From JAYWDA01 sp043747555 (GTDB lineage: Bacteria; Bdellovibrionota; Bdellovibrionia; Bdellovibrionales; Bdellovibrionaceae), in NCBI GenBank assembly GCA_043747555.1, contig JAYTOY010000052.1, forward strand, positions 1 through 64,000: a stretch of DNA of 64,000 nt, in the 5' to 3' direction. Position numbers and translations under genes: made by a program. Positions 53,805-63,857 of the stretch are shown piece by piece (position 1 is the stretch's first letter; every line of letters starts with the position of its first letter). The notes below the pieces were generated by a model. The model did no database searches and was not told where the DNA came from. It saw only the letters and a program-made list of their open reading frames with translations.

Positions 53805-56171
53805 CTAAAAACGTTTTTCCCACTGAAGTACTAGCTTGGTGGTTTGTTGCTCTTCCTGTGTGGCAGGGGACCAAGCAGCGGTCAGCATCCAGCTCTTTGA
53901 AACTCGCTTGCGCAGTTCAAGGCGGGTGGATTCTTCCCAATTGGTTCCAATGCCGGCAGTGACATCGTCCGTCAGTGCCACTGTCGCGGTGTAAACTTTA
54001 GTCACAGGATTATAGGAAAAACTTTTAATCGGTGTCGCAGCAAAAGCCCACAATCCAAAAAGTCCAATGGCCCGATCGGCAACAGCGGCTTGGACGCCAC
54101 CGGCAGTTTCAGCATCGCCAGCTGTCAGCTGGTCACTCGTCCTATCATACAATAGCACAGAGATGATTTCATCCTCTGACAGATAAGGATCGCTGTTCAT
54201 TATAATATTTGGCTTATTGATAGGTCCTGTAACGTCAATAGTGATTGTGTACTGGGTTTGATTAATACGAAATCTGGCATCGACCGGGATCACTTCCTTT
54301 TCTGAAGGAGGGAAATCGATATGCATTTTTTCAACATAAACTTTGCGACGTAGATATTCAATTTGAAAAGGTTCGGCTTGCAAAAAACCAGAATTCTTAT
54401 GCTTTTGGTTTTGATAAATTGCGATTGTTAGCGGCAAATTGGGTCGGAAGTAGGGCGACAAAAGCCGGATGGCTCCGGGCTTTGCAGTTTCAACTTCCAA
54501 AGTAAAATAAACCTTAACCTTTGGTTGTTTTTTTGCTGCGACTGGCGGCGTTCTAAGAATTCGACGATCGACGGTGACCCGTGGTTTTCCCTTCATTGGA
54601 TCTAAGGGTGGAAGTTCCAGTTGGAGCGAATCAATGCTAGCCAAAACATCGACAAAGATTTCTTTAAAATCAGAAGCCACCCTGATATCGGTCTGGGTTT
54701 TTAATTTCACGTCTTGGTTTGGCGAAGTTAAATCAGCCGTGACCGATAGGGGCAATGTAAAATCCTTAGCCGAAGATGTGACAGGCCCATGAGCTAGCAG
54801 CACCAAGCGGCCATCCAAAATATTTAAGGGGGCAGGAATTAAAATGTTTTTTGCATCCAAAAATTTTCGAAAGCCTTGGAAACTGTTGATAGAGGCTTTG
54901 CAGTCTAGGCTTGGCGAATAAATGTACTCATCCTGTTTTTTTTCAATTTTTAAATCAGCCGCAAGATCCAAAGAAATTAACTTATTATCGATGGCCTCAA
55001 TCGTCAGGTGGGTTTCTAGTAAAGGTTTTTGGCTTTCAGGTTTTTGAAAAAGAGAGGCTAGCCAAATTTGCCCCTTAAAGTCTGCTTTTAAAATTTCAGG
55101 TATCTTACATTGGCAAGAGTCCTCGAGTGGTTTTCGCATATTTTGATCCACAAAAAAGATCGACACGGGGCCTGTAAGTGTAAAATCAGACGGCTTTTCG
55201 CTCCACAAGATATTTTCTTCTAAAGGTGTATCTAGATGAAATTGAAGTTGATTAATGCTAACCATGGGGCCTGGAATACCAGTGACATCGGCTTTTAAAT
55301 TCGTCATTGCTCTTGAGTTGTTGATCAAAAGCGTTGCCTCAGGTTTTATTCTTAAATGAAGATCACCTTTATCAAAACTGACCGGGCCAGCCGTTTTTAG
55401 GGTTGTTGTGTGATCTAAATTTTGTAATGAAAGGTCTTGCGTCGTCTTAACGGCAAAGCCCTCAAAATGAAGCTTGCTTGTAAAGAAAGATTTTTCAGAC
55501 TGCAAACTTTGTAAATCTAAAGTGCCTGATGTTTGGAGTGTCATCGGAGCTTGCCTAGATGAACTAAAACTAACTTGGTAGATAAAGCTTTCTGGAAGTG
55601 ATTTCACAGACTGGGGTTGAAGTTGAAATGAAAAAATAAAGGGTGTTTCGTACTTCGATTGAAGTTGAAATTCTTTGATATTAATTTGAATTTTTTCAAA
55701 AACTAGATAGCGATGAACAAATTCAATTTTTTCAATGGCACTTTGAAAAAATTGAAAAATATTTTTTGGCTTTGTCTCTTCTGGATTGGGATTTGGTAAG
55801 ATCGTTAAGGGTGACGTCGATAAAACCTTAAGATCATGAAGAATCAACTTTTTTTCCGACTTGGATATTTGAGTCGAAGCCTTTACATGCAGTTCATCTA
55901 TCGGAATTCGCCAGGCTGGATTTTGCCTTGTAATTAAAAGTCCGTGCACTTCCCAATCAAAGAAAAAATTAAAGCCCTTTTCTTTGGCGCCGGTAAAATC
56001 CATTTTTTGCCAGGTGACTTTAAGGTCGGCTGGCAGCACGCGAGTTTCAACAAGATGCCACGCTTCCTTGGGATGTTTAAAACTCCAGACAAGGATTCCA
56101 CCTATCAGCAAAACCAAGATGAGTTCAATAGTAAGGATCGTTAGTAAAATTCTTTTAATAATTTTCAGCAT
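53805..56171 (-). CDS. tamB: TamB/DUF490-type translocation and assembly protein
   Basis: About 788 residues, shorter than the 1259 of E. coli TamB. An N-terminal inner-membrane anchor (IIKRILLTILTIELILVLLIGGILVW) precedes a long beta-strand-rich periplasmic part. The C-terminal DUF490 end has IDVTGPINKPNIIMNSDPYLSEDEIISVLLYDRTSDQL and finishes in a strand ending with F. The start overlaps the tamA stop (TAATG) after AGGAG. It works with TamA in moving lipids or proteins to the outer membrane. Confidence 0.88.
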   Translation of the reverse strand: MLKIIKRILLTILTIELILVLLIGGILVWSFKHPKEAWHLVETRVLPADLKVTWQKMDFTGAKEKGFNFFFDWEVHGLLITRQNPAWRIPIDELHVKASTQISKSEKKLILHDLKVLSTSPLTILPNPNPEETKPKNIFQFFQSAIEKIEFVHRYLVFEKIQINIKEFQLQSKYETPFIFSFQLQPQSVKSLPESFIYQVSFSSSRQAPMTLQTSGTLDLQSLQSEKSFFTSKLHFEGFAVKTTQDLSLQNLDHTTTLKTAGPVSFDKGDLHLRIKPEATLLINNSRAMTNLKADVTGIPGPMVSINQLQFHLDTPLEENILWSEKPSDFTLTGPVSIFFVDQNMRKPLEDSCQCKIPEILKADFKGQIWLASLFQKPESQKPLLETHLTIEAIDNKLISLDLAADLKIEKKQDEYIYSPSLDCKASINSFQGFRKFLDAKNILIPAPLNILDGRLVLLAHGPVTSSAKDFTLPLSVTADLTSPNQDVKLKTQTDIRVASDFKEIFVDVLASIDSLQLELPPLDPMKGKPRVTVDRRILRTPPVAAKKQPKVKVYFTLEVETAKPGAIRLLSPYFRPNLPLTIAIYQNQKHKNSGFLQAEPFQIEYLRRKVYVEKMHIDFPPSEKEVIPVDARFRINQTQYTITIDVTGPINKPNIIMNSDPYLSEDEIISVLLYDRTSDQLTAGDAETAGGVQAAVADRAIGLFGLWAFAATPIKSFSYNPVTKVYTATVALTDDVTAGIGTNWEESTRLELRKRVSKSWMLTAAWSPATQEEQQTTKLVLQWEKRF

Positions 56172-57904
56172 TAAAACTCCTGGCCGAAACTTAAAAAATA
56201 AATCCATTGCTCGGGGTAGGTCGTGGCAGTGGTGTTAACTTTATCCACTTGCCCATGCGCCGCTGAAAAACGAAGTGTGCCAAACGGCGAAGCCCAGCGA
56301 AGACCCGCTCCATACGAGCTAAAATTGGGCGAATCCAAAGTGTACCGTCGTCCGCCGGTGCGAGCTAAATCCAAAAGCAGAAAGGGCTGCAGGTGATAGG
56401 GAAGCTCTTCAATTAATCTAAGTTCAAACCCTAAATAAAGCGCCGATAAAAAACCCAGACCTTCGTTGTTAATACTTAACCTTGGAAAGCCTCGCAAATT
56501 TTGATCACCACCTAAATAAATTCTTTCTTCAACGGGGAGTAAATTCTGCGATTGACCGGCTTCAAGTTCATCGGCATCAACAGTTGTTCCTTCGATGCGC
56601 GTTCCCAAGACAAAGAGCGGTGGCGCAAATCCGCCTAAATTCCAAAGCTGCTTAAAATTTACTTCGTATCGATTGGCATCGATATTTGATCCAATACCCT
56701 TTTTTTGTCCGCGATAAAAGACACTGGCTGTCCAGCCTTCAAATTGGTCGCGGAGGGAAGTTTCATATAAATGCTCCATTAAGACCATAGATCCTTCGAT
56801 GGTTGTGTAAGTCGCGTTGTCTGGGCCCACGCCCCGCACAGTATTAACATAATTTATGGTCGGACCCCATTTAGCTGAAAATCGAGTGTTCCATTCATCC
56901 CAATATCGTCCTAGATCAATGCCCACTTTGGCAGTCTTAGTTTGAAAAGAATTTTCTGTTTGCTGAGCCAATCGAAACCGAGGGCCCAAAAAACTTCGCT
57001 GCCACCCAGGAAACCAATAAAGTTCAGATCCCAATGTTAAACTGACAAGCCTTGGGGAGGCGTGCAGGGCTGCCGTAAAAGAAGACGCTTTATTGTCTAG
57101 CCGAGCATTTTTAAAAGTGATGTCGGTAAAAGGAAGTTCTTCAGTCGAAGCACCAATTCCAAAACGAATAATCTTGGCTTTACCGACAGCGGCCTTTAAC
57201 TGCAAATCTGCAAAATTGCCTTGGCAGTCAGTGACAAAGAAAACGCTTTGAAAAAGACCGTCGGCCATCATTCGGGACGCCATCAGCTGAGGCTTTCGAA
57301 TATCGTAGTTGTCGTTCTTTGAAAAAGGTTGATAGCGGTCCATAATATCGCTACTGAGCCCATCCAAATCGCCGTAATCGACGTCGTTAAAATTTTTCTT
57401 TCCATTAAGTTCTACCACTTCTAGAACAGTTCCATCCCAAGCATGCGCTTCAACCTTCAGCGCGGGGCACGCATAGCCAAGACTTCGGACCCCGAAATTA
57501 GACCAAGAGTCGACCTCATTTAACTTTTCTGGTGTTAAGGGAAATCCAACAATCTTTCTTTTCTTTTCGGGCCGCAAAACCCGATCGGCACCGTTAACGA
57601 CCAATGATTTAATTTTGTCTTGGGGGCCTGACCAGACATGTAAAATTAATCCCTCACGCTCAAAGCGCGGATTTTGGTATCCCAAATTTTGAAGAATAGA
57701 TTTCAAATGAAACTCAGATTGGGTGAGCGGAATGTTTTTCCAGGATTCATAGTCCTTATCGCTGCCGCAGATAAGCACCTTTTCATTGGAGTTAAGCTTA
57801 ATTTTTCCTTCTTTAAGAACAATATTTGGGCAAATCTTTTTATCCCAGGCGTGCGCATCAAAAAAGAAAAAAAAGGGCATCAAAAGAAAAATATAAAATC
57901 GCAT
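56171..57904 (-). CDS. tamA: TamA/BamA-family outer membrane protein
   Basis: 577 residues: signal peptide (FYIFLLMPFFFFFDAHA), POTRA-like N-terminal region, then an Omp85 barrel with conserved GGDQNLRGFPRLS (the L6 VRGF/Y-like motif appears here as LRGF), LGFELRLIEELPYHLQPFLLLDLA and a terminal Phe in LSFGQEF. It pairs with the following TamB. Length matches TamA better than BamA, which has five POTRA domains. Confidence 0.88.
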   Translation of the reverse strand: MRFYIFLLMPFFFFFDAHAWDKKICPNIVLKEGKIKLNSNEKVLICGSDKDYESWKNIPLTQSEFHLKSILQNLGYQNPRFEREGLILHVWSGPQDKIKSLVVNGADRVLRPEKKRKIVGFPLTPEKLNEVDSWSNFGVRSLGYACPALKVEAHAWDGTVLEVVELNGKKNFNDVDYGDLDGLSSDIMDRYQPFSKNDNYDIRKPQLMASRMMADGLFQSVFFVTDCQGNFADLQLKAAVGKAKIIRFGIGASTEELPFTDITFKNARLDNKASSFTAALHASPRLVSLTLGSELYWFPGWQRSFLGPRFRLAQQTENSFQTKTAKVGIDLGRYWDEWNTRFSAKWGPTINYVNTVRGVGPDNATYTTIEGSMVLMEHLYETSLRDQFEGWTASVFYRGQKKGIGSNIDANRYEVNFKQLWNLGGFAPPLFVLGTRIEGTTVDADELEAGQSQNLLPVEERIYLGGDQNLRGFPRLSINNEGLGFLSALYLGFELRLIEELPYHLQPFLLLDLARTGGRRYTLDSPNFSSYGAGLRWASPFGTLRFSAAHGQVDKVNTTATTYPEQWIYFLSFGQEF

Positions 57905-57991
57905 ATCTAATGTGTACGCGAGGACGATAGAGGGATCAAGGGGGAGTTTAGTTCAATTCCACTACAAAAATTATTACGAAAACATCAAAAG

Positions 57992-58477
57992 TTAGGGGCG
58001 CATATTTGTAAATTGCAAGGGCACACCGATATCGGCCTTGCGAACAACAGCCATGCACTCTTGCAATGAATCAAGACTTTTCGAGCTGACACGAACAAGA
58101 TCGTCATTGATCGCTGCCTGGACTTTAATCTGCGAATCTTTAATAATTTTAACTAATTTTTTAGCCGCTTCTTTTTCAATTCCTTGAATCAATGAGACCG
58201 CCTGTTTCCAAAGCATCCCACCCATTGGTTCTGGCTTTTCAAACTTCATCGCTTGAATATCAACGCCGCGATGATGAAGCTTTTTAAGTAAAATATCTTT
58301 GATAGCGCCCATTTTGTAATCATCTTCTGCAATGACTGTGATCGCTTTTTTATCCCACTGAATTTCAGCTTTACTGCCGCGAAAATCAAAACGGCCCACC
58401 AGTTCTTTACGAGCCTGGTTAACGGCATTGTCGACTTCCTGCATATTTAATTCTGAAACGATATCAAAAGATGGCAT
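57992..58477 (-). CDS. yajQ: YajQ-family nucleotide (cyclic-di-GMP) binding protein
   Basis: 161 residues beginning MPSFDIVSELNMQEVDNAVNQARKEL, then FDFRGSKAEI and a C-terminal QAAINDDLVRVSSKSLDSLQ and IGVPLQFTNMRP, all hallmarks of YajQ. Some members bind cyclic-di-GMP and act with a partner regulator. It lies 12 to 18 bases downstream of the rhomboid gene. Confidence 0.93.
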   Translation of the reverse strand: MPSFDIVSELNMQEVDNAVNQARKELVGRFDFRGSKAEIQWDKKAITVIAEDDYKMGAIKDILLKKLHHRGVDIQAMKFEKPEPMGGMLWKQAVSLIQGIEKEAAKKLVKIIKDSQIKVQAAINDDLVRVSSKSLDSLQECMAVVRKADIGVPLQFTNMRP

Positions 58478-58495
58478 ATGCAAAATCCTATCAAA

Positions 58496-59182
58496 TCAAG
58501 GAAGGTCTGGCAAAGGTTCTTCAGGTTCATCTATAAAAACCTCTTTGACCTCTGCCGCTAAGAACATTTTTCGCTGAGTCAAATAAAAGATCAATCCAGA
58601 GAAAACGCCGGTGAAAAACCCGAGCGAATGACTGAGGTAACTGATGCTGGGATCAAAGGCTTCAGCCGGAATAAATAGCAGAAGACCCACGCCGATAGCT
58701 CTTAAAGCGCGCTGAAAAAGAGTTCGTTTGCGTTCAAGCAGGAAATATAAAATCAGCCATGCTCCACCCATCCAATAAACAATTCCAGAGGCCCCCAGTA
58801 GCTGCACTTCGAGCGGCATTTGTGCCAGGACAATGAGATTGACCAATCCGCCCATAAACAAGGCTAAGACTGGAAAAATAAGAATGCCAAAGTGCCCTCC
58901 TAAAAAAGTTCCTAAAATAAAAAATAAAAATGAATTTGAAAATAGATGCTTTTCATCAGCGTGAATAAATAAACATGTCCAGGCTCGCCAAACCTCGTGA
59001 TGTTCAAAAACAGCTTGATTTGATGCGGTCATCCAGCGTTGCGCATGAAGTAAATCTCGCCAATAAATTAAGCTGATCAAAGCTAATAAAAATGTAAAGA
59101 GGGCGCTGATAAAAGCGCTTAAAGGTGCGGGCTTTTTAGAAAGCCAAGTTTCCTTGATAATATATTGATCCATACCTGCCAA
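58496..59182 (-). CDS. Rhomboid-family intramembrane serine protease
   Basis: 228 residues with six membrane helices. Motifs: EVWRAWTCLFIHADEKHLFSNSF (WR and HxxxxHLxxN), catalytic Ser in LLGASGIVYW (GxSG), catalytic His in LSHSLGFFTG. It cleaves membrane proteins within the bilayer. The coordinate uses a TTG start; an ATG three codons in is possible. It is 11 bases behind the glutamate-synthase-like gene. Confidence 0.9.
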   Translation of the reverse strand: MAGMDQYIIKETWLSKKPAPLSAFISALFTFLLALISLIYWRDLLHAQRWMTASNQAVFEHHEVWRAWTCLFIHADEKHLFSNSFLFFILGTFLGGHFGILIFPVLALFMGGLVNLIVLAQMPLEVQLLGASGIVYWMGGAWLILYFLLERKRTLFQRALRAIGVGLLLFIPAEAFDPSISYLSHSLGFFTGVFSGLIFYLTQRKMFLAAEVKEVFIDEPEEPLPDLP

Positions 59183-59193
59183 AAGTTCCCCGC

Positions 59194-60798
59194 CTAAGCC
59201 GCTTGTTGAAAACTAAGAGGAGTCTGAAATGAGGCCGAGGAGGCGCGATTAAAATCTTGTTGATAGCTTAATGGAATATCACCTTTCAGAAAAGCCGCCG
59301 TTTCAACCTGCGGAAAAAGCTCCGAATAGGTTTTCACCTGTGTTCCAGAAACACGCCTGTGCACATGATGACCCTGGATTTCTTTCAAGGTCTTTAAGCC
59401 AGCAGCGCCAACGAGTTCCGAAAAAGCAATGATGGTGTGTTTGTGGTAATTATAAACTCGGACTTTTTTATCCGAGGGAACAAGCCCGCCAACTAATTTT
59501 GGATCTGAAGTGGCAACGCCCGTTGGACAATGGTTCGTGTTGCACTGTCTAGCTTGAATGCAGCCTAAAGCCAGCATCATTCCACGAGCGGTATTGCAAA
59601 GGTCCGCACCCAGGGCCAGTCTTGAAAAAATCTGAAAGCCCGTAAAAACTTTGCCCGAGGCAATCAGTCGGATATCTTTTCTTAAATCAAAGCCGCGCAA
59701 AATATTATTAACAGCGGTCAGTCCTTCTTCTAAGGGAGCACCGACATGATTTGAAAACTCTAAGGGGGCTGCTCCTGTGCCGCCTTCGCCGCCATCAACC
59801 GTTATAAAATCAGGCCTGAGGCCGGTCTCGATCATGGCTTTGCAAATCGCCATAAATTCTGCCGGCTGACCAATACATAATTTAAATCCCACGGGCTTTC
59901 CGCCTGAAAGGTCACGAAGTTGTTGAATGAAATTTAACAAACCCATAGGAGTTGAAAAGGCTTTATGAGCTGGTGGGGAAATCACATCCTTACCAGCTTC
60001 CACTTTTCGAATGTCCATAATCTCGGGCGTAATTTTTGCTGCCGGTAAGATTCCACCATGTGAAGGCTTAGCTCCTTGCGAGAGTTTAATTTCAATCATT
60101 TTAATGTTTTCCTTTTGTGCCATTTCTTGAAAGTCTTTGGCAGAAAAATTTCCATCAGCCGTTCTGCAACCAAAATAGCCTGTACCGATTTGCCAAATTA
60201 AATCACCACCTGATTGTAAGTGATAGGGGCTGACACCGCCCTCGCCCGTATTGTGATAAAAACCACCCAGTTTTGCGCCGCCATTTAAAGCTTGCACGGC
60301 ATTTTTACTTAAAGCGCCGTAGCTCATGGCAGAAATATTTAAGACGCTAGCTGAATAGGGCTTTTTGCAAAGCGCACCGCCAATTGAAATCCGCAGGTCC
60401 TCTATTTTCAAATGTTGAGGGGCTAAAGAGTGGGCGATCCATTCATAACCTTCAGCATAAACATTTCTTTGAGTCCCAAAGGGCAGAGTATCGGTTTGTT
60501 GCTTCGCCCGTTGATAAACCACTGAGCGAGTTTCGCGGGGCACGGGGGCGCCATCTGTTTCGGACTCGATAAAATATTGCTGAATCTCTGGACGAATAAG
60601 TTCAAATAAATATCTGAAGTGGCCCAGCAGCGGAAAGTTCCTAAGAATGGCTTTTTTAGTTTGAAAAGCATCATGCAAGCCTAAGACAACAAGCGGTAAG
60701 ACAAAAAGAAAAAGAACGCTGAAGGGTGTCCAAAGAAAAGTTAAAGCGGACGCAGCGGCTAAGGCTAAAAATGATGAAATAAAAAATAAATTTCGCAC
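59194..60798 (-). CDS. Membrane-anchored FMN-binding glutamate-synthase-like protein
   Basis: About 534 residues. A GTG with GGGGGA upstream begins VRNLFFISSFLALAAASALTFLW, a membrane segment. The rest is the GltB FMN domain: ISAMSYGALSKNAVQALN, NTGEGGVSPYHL, IKLSQGAKPSHGG, GGEGGTGAAPLEFSNHVG and CNTNHCPTGVAT (FeS-like cysteines). It lacks the amidotransferase domain, as in the 'FMN-binding glutamate synthase family' proteins of many bacteria, whose physiological reaction is uncertain. Confidence 0.9.
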   Translation of the reverse strand: MRNLFFISSFLALAAASALTFLWTPFSVLFLFVLPLVVLGLHDAFQTKKAILRNFPLLGHFRYLFELIRPEIQQYFIESETDGAPVPRETRSVVYQRAKQQTDTLPFGTQRNVYAEGYEWIAHSLAPQHLKIEDLRISIGGALCKKPYSASVLNISAMSYGALSKNAVQALNGGAKLGGFYHNTGEGGVSPYHLQSGGDLIWQIGTGYFGCRTADGNFSAKDFQEMAQKENIKMIEIKLSQGAKPSHGGILPAAKITPEIMDIRKVEAGKDVISPPAHKAFSTPMGLLNFIQQLRDLSGGKPVGFKLCIGQPAEFMAICKAMIETGLRPDFITVDGGEGGTGAAPLEFSNHVGAPLEEGLTAVNNILRGFDLRKDIRLIASGKVFTGFQIFSRLALGADLCNTARGMMLALGCIQARQCNTNHCPTGVATSDPKLVGGLVPSDKKVRVYNYHKHTIIAFSELVGAAGLKTLKEIQGHHVHRRVSGTQVKTYSELFPQVETAAFLKGDIPLSYQQDFNRASSASFQTPLSFQQAA

Positions 60799-60917
60799 AA
60801 AATCCCCCGAATTTTTTTTCAGTAAAACACAGGAATAATTCGGCTTTTTCCAGAGGCAAGATAAGCCATCGGGCCGCAAGCAGCGAGCAAAATAGCCTAA
60901 GGTCTGGGGAGCAAATT

Positions 60918-61109
60918 TTAGCCAGAAGCTTTGTCAGCGTGAAAGCCTTTCAGCTTCCCTTGAGTGCTTTCAAAAGTGACTTGAATGGGCTGACAACAGA
61001 CTTCACAGTCTTCTATATAAGACTGTGCTTCATCGACAGAAATATCTAAAAGCATCGATATCTTTTCTAAACAGTAGGGACATTTAAAAAACTTTTCAAT
61101 TTCTTCCAT
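60918..61109 (-). CDS. CPXCG-motif cysteine-rich protein
   Basis: 63 residues with CPYCLEKI and DCEVCCQPIQVTF, two Cys pairs for one zinc. This is the CPXCG family of small zinc-ribbon proteins, function unknown. It is five bases behind argH and is clearly in the same operon. Confidence 0.88.
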   Translation of the reverse strand: MEEIEKFFKCPYCLEKISMLLDISVDEAQSYIEDCEVCCQPIQVTFESTQGKLKGFHADKASG

Positions 61110-61114
61110 AGACG

Positions 61115-62482
61115 TTAAATGACCAAAAGGGCTTTTTGAATTTGTGCTTCAACAGCTAAGGGGCTGGTGCCACCTTCAGAGTTTCGCGCTTTCATAACGG
61201 ACAAATGATTTAATTTTCCTAAAGTTTTTTGATCGAAAAGCTGATGGGAACTTTTAAGTTCTTCCAAGGTCATATCCTCTAAGCCCTTTTTCATCGAAAT
61301 GCATTTTTGCACAACATGGCCAACAACTTCGTGCGCTTCGCGAAAGCTCATGCCTTTTTCAACTAAATCGTCAGCAAGGTCAGTGGCGTTTGAAAAATCA
61401 GCTTTTAAAGATGCGCTCATCGAGGCGGGTTTCCAATTTGCCTTTTGTAAAGTCAGCAGCATCAATCGAACGCAAGAAGTAACAGTCTCAAGCCCTTCAA
61501 AAAGATGAACTTTATCTTCCTGCATATCGCGGTTGTAACTTAAAGGCAGGGATTTCATCATGGTGAGCGCACCCATCAGGGCGCCGTAAACACGACCCAC
61601 ACGGCCGCGAATTAATTCAGCGACATCAGGATTTTTTTTCTGTGGCATAATAGATGATCCCGTTGTCACTTCATCACCCAGTTCAACGAAATTAAATTCT
61701 GGCGTACTCCATAAAATAAGTTCTTCGCAGAACCTTGATAAGTGCATCATAATAATTGAAGCGTCGGACAAGAATTCAATCACAAAATCCCGGTCAGAAA
61801 CGGCGTCCAAGCTATTTTCAGTCACCTTAAAAAAGTTGAGTTCTTTACGAACGGCTTGGCGATCAATAGGAAAACCGGTTCCAGCCAGAGCCGCGGATCC
61901 CAAAGGCATTGATAATATTCGGGGACCACTTTCCGTCAGACGTTCTTTATCACGCTGAAACATCCAAAAATAGGCCAGCAAATGATGTGCAAGACTTACG
62001 GGCTGCGCATGTTGCATATGAGTCATGCCCGGAAGAATCGTTTCCTTGTGATTTTTCGCCTGATTCAAAAGTTCTTTCTGTAAGGCAAGAAGGTCGCCTG
62101 TCAGAGCATCGACATGTTCTTTTAAAAAGAGGCGGGTGTCGGTCGCCACTTGATCATTGCGACTGCGAGCCGTATGAACTTTTTTAGCAGCTTCACCAAT
62201 CTTTTCAAAAAGACGTTTTTCAATTTCGCCGTGGATGTCCTCGGCTTCAGGATTAAAAGACCAACGACCAGTAGAAATCTCTTCACCGATTTCATGAAGC
62301 CCTTGAATGATTTTAACAGCATCAGGACCGGGAATAATTTTCTGAGTCGCAAGCATCTTAGCATGGGCAGCGGAAGTTTTTAAATCCACCGCCCACATTT
62401 TTGCATCAATATTTATAGAGGACGAAAATTTTTCGACTTCTTTTGAGGTCTGTTTAGAAAACCGTCCGCCCCATAACTTCAT
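61115..62482 (-). CDS. argH: Argininosuccinate lyase
   Basis: 455 residues, normal length. SSINIDAKMWAVDL, HTARSRNDQVATDTRLF, MTHMQHAQPVSLAHHL and the flexible signature loop GSSIMPQKKNPDVAEL with catalytic Ser are all present. It splits argininosuccinate into arginine and fumarate in arginine biosynthesis. Its start shares bases with the argG stop (TAATG). Confidence 0.96.
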   Translation of the reverse strand: MKLWGGRFSKQTSKEVEKFSSSINIDAKMWAVDLKTSAAHAKMLATQKIIPGPDAVKIIQGLHEIGEEISTGRWSFNPEAEDIHGEIEKRLFEKIGEAAKKVHTARSRNDQVATDTRLFLKEHVDALTGDLLALQKELLNQAKNHKETILPGMTHMQHAQPVSLAHHLLAYFWMFQRDKERLTESGPRILSMPLGSAALAGTGFPIDRQAVRKELNFFKVTENSLDAVSDRDFVIEFLSDASIIMMHLSRFCEELILWSTPEFNFVELGDEVTTGSSIMPQKKNPDVAELIRGRVGRVYGALMGALTMMKSLPLSYNRDMQEDKVHLFEGLETVTSCVRLMLLTLQKANWKPASMSASLKADFSNATDLADDLVEKGMSFREAHEVVGHVVQKCISMKKGLEDMTLEELKSSHQLFDQKTLGKLNHLSVMKARNSEGGTSPLAVEAQIQKALLVI

Positions 62483-63696
62483 TATTGTTCCTTTTGATAT
62501 TTTTCTAAGAGCGAGTGAAACATACGCCCTTGAAGACCAAAGTTTTTAACAGCTCCAGTGCTTTCGCGCTGATCAAAAGTGGTTGTATCAAAGGAAGCTA
62601 AATCTTCAGAGTATAAAGCCCATTTTGAACTTCGTCCCAAGACTGTGACTTGGCCTTTGAAAAGCTTCAAAGTCACTTCGCCTGTCACGCGTTTTTGCGT
62701 CGACTGAATAAAGCATTCCAAATCTTGCTTCAAGGGATCCAGCCATAACCCTTCGTAAGCAAGGCGGCTCCATTCCTGATCCACCATAGCTTTAAAGCGA
62801 ATCTCATCGCGGGTCAGAACCAAATTCTCTAAAGCCTTATGAGCCTTTAAAAACACAGTCGATCCAGGGCACTCGTAATTTTCACGGACTTTAAGGCCCA
62901 TCATGCGATCTTCCATAATATCGATACGTCCAACGCCATGATTTCCAGCCATCGTGTTCATTTTTAAAACTAATTGAGCAGGCGTTGCTTTTTCGCCGTT
63001 GATTGTGACGGGCACACCATTTTTGAAAGCGATTTTTACGGTTGTAGCTTTGGCGTCTGAATTTTCAATGGATTTTGTCCACTGGAAAATCTCTTCAGGT
63101 GGAGCAAAATCAGGCTCTTCTAGTCTGCCACCTTCAATAGATCTGCCCCAAAGATTCTCATCGATGGACCAGATTTTATTTAAAGACTGCTGAATCGGAA
63201 TATTTTTTTCTTTGGCGTATTCAATCTCCCAAGTTCTAGTCATGTTTCGCTCGCGAACAGGGGCGTGAATCACAGCTTCGGGCATCATGCTACGAATTCC
63301 ATACTCGATACGGTACTGATCGTTGCCTTTACCTGTGCAACCGTGGGCAAAACAAGTGATGCCAAGTTTTTTAGCGTACTCAACCGCAACAGCTGCAATT
63401 AAGGGACGTGCGATCGACGTCGACATTGGGTAACCTTGGTAGTCGCCGTTAGCTTGAACGGCAGGCCAGCAATATTTTTCAGTAAATTCTTCTTTAGCAT
63501 CAGCTGTGTAATGCTCAGTTTTTAAAATTTTTGCTTTTTCAGCCGCTTGTTGAATGTCGGCAGGGTCTTGACCCACATCGACAGTGACTGTGACGACATC
63601 TTTGTAACCATATTCTTCGCGCATCAGGGGAATACACACGGAAGTATCTAGACCGCCGCTATAGACAAGAAGAACTTTTTTTTGAGTGTCTTTCAT
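62482..63696 (-). CDS. argG: Argininosuccinate synthase
   Basis: 404 residues, normal length. N-terminal ATP P-loop LVYSGGLDTSVCIPL, STSIARPLIA, CFAHGCTGKGNDQYR and the RMMGLKVRENYECPGS block identify it. It joins citrulline and aspartate with ATP. It is first of the argG-argH-CPXCG unit. The upstream region has repeated ATGCA motifs and an inverted repeat. Confidence 0.97.
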   Translation of the reverse strand: MKDTQKKVLLVYSGGLDTSVCIPLMREEYGYKDVVTVTVDVGQDPADIQQAAEKAKILKTEHYTADAKEEFTEKYCWPAVQANGDYQGYPMSTSIARPLIAAVAVEYAKKLGITCFAHGCTGKGNDQYRIEYGIRSMMPEAVIHAPVRERNMTRTWEIEYAKEKNIPIQQSLNKIWSIDENLWGRSIEGGRLEEPDFAPPEEIFQWTKSIENSDAKATTVKIAFKNGVPVTINGEKATPAQLVLKMNTMAGNHGVGRIDIMEDRMMGLKVRENYECPGSTVFLKAHKALENLVLTRDEIRFKAMVDQEWSRLAYEGLWLDPLKQDLECFIQSTQKRVTGEVTLKLFKGQVTVLGRSSKWALYSEDLASFDTTTFDQRESTGAVKNFGLQGRMFHSLLEKYQKEQ

Positions 63697-63756
63697 TGCA
63701 GAAAACCTTTCGTTCAGAGACCATTTTCAGGCCGGCTTGAACCAAGCCACCTTTTT

Positions 63757-63857
63757 CGATGCATATTGTTGGATATTTATGCACAAGAACTCAAAATAAT
63801 GCAATTTAAAATTGACATAAGCTTTAATAGGCCTAATTATGCATGAATGATGCATAA
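63757..63857 (-). promoter_or_regulatory. Cluster of ATGCA motifs upstream of argG, including a 19-bp inverted repeat
   Basis: ATGCA occurs five times between about 63757 and 63857, including TATGCAT-GAATG-ATGCATA (63838-63856), a 7-5-7 inverted repeat. Similar AT-rich inverted sites are bound by ArgR in other bacteria, but the spacing is one base longer than an E. coli ARG box. Binding by a repressor of arginine synthesis is inference. A TTGACA at 63812-63817 with AATTAT 17 bases on is a possible rightward promoter. Confidence 0.4.
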
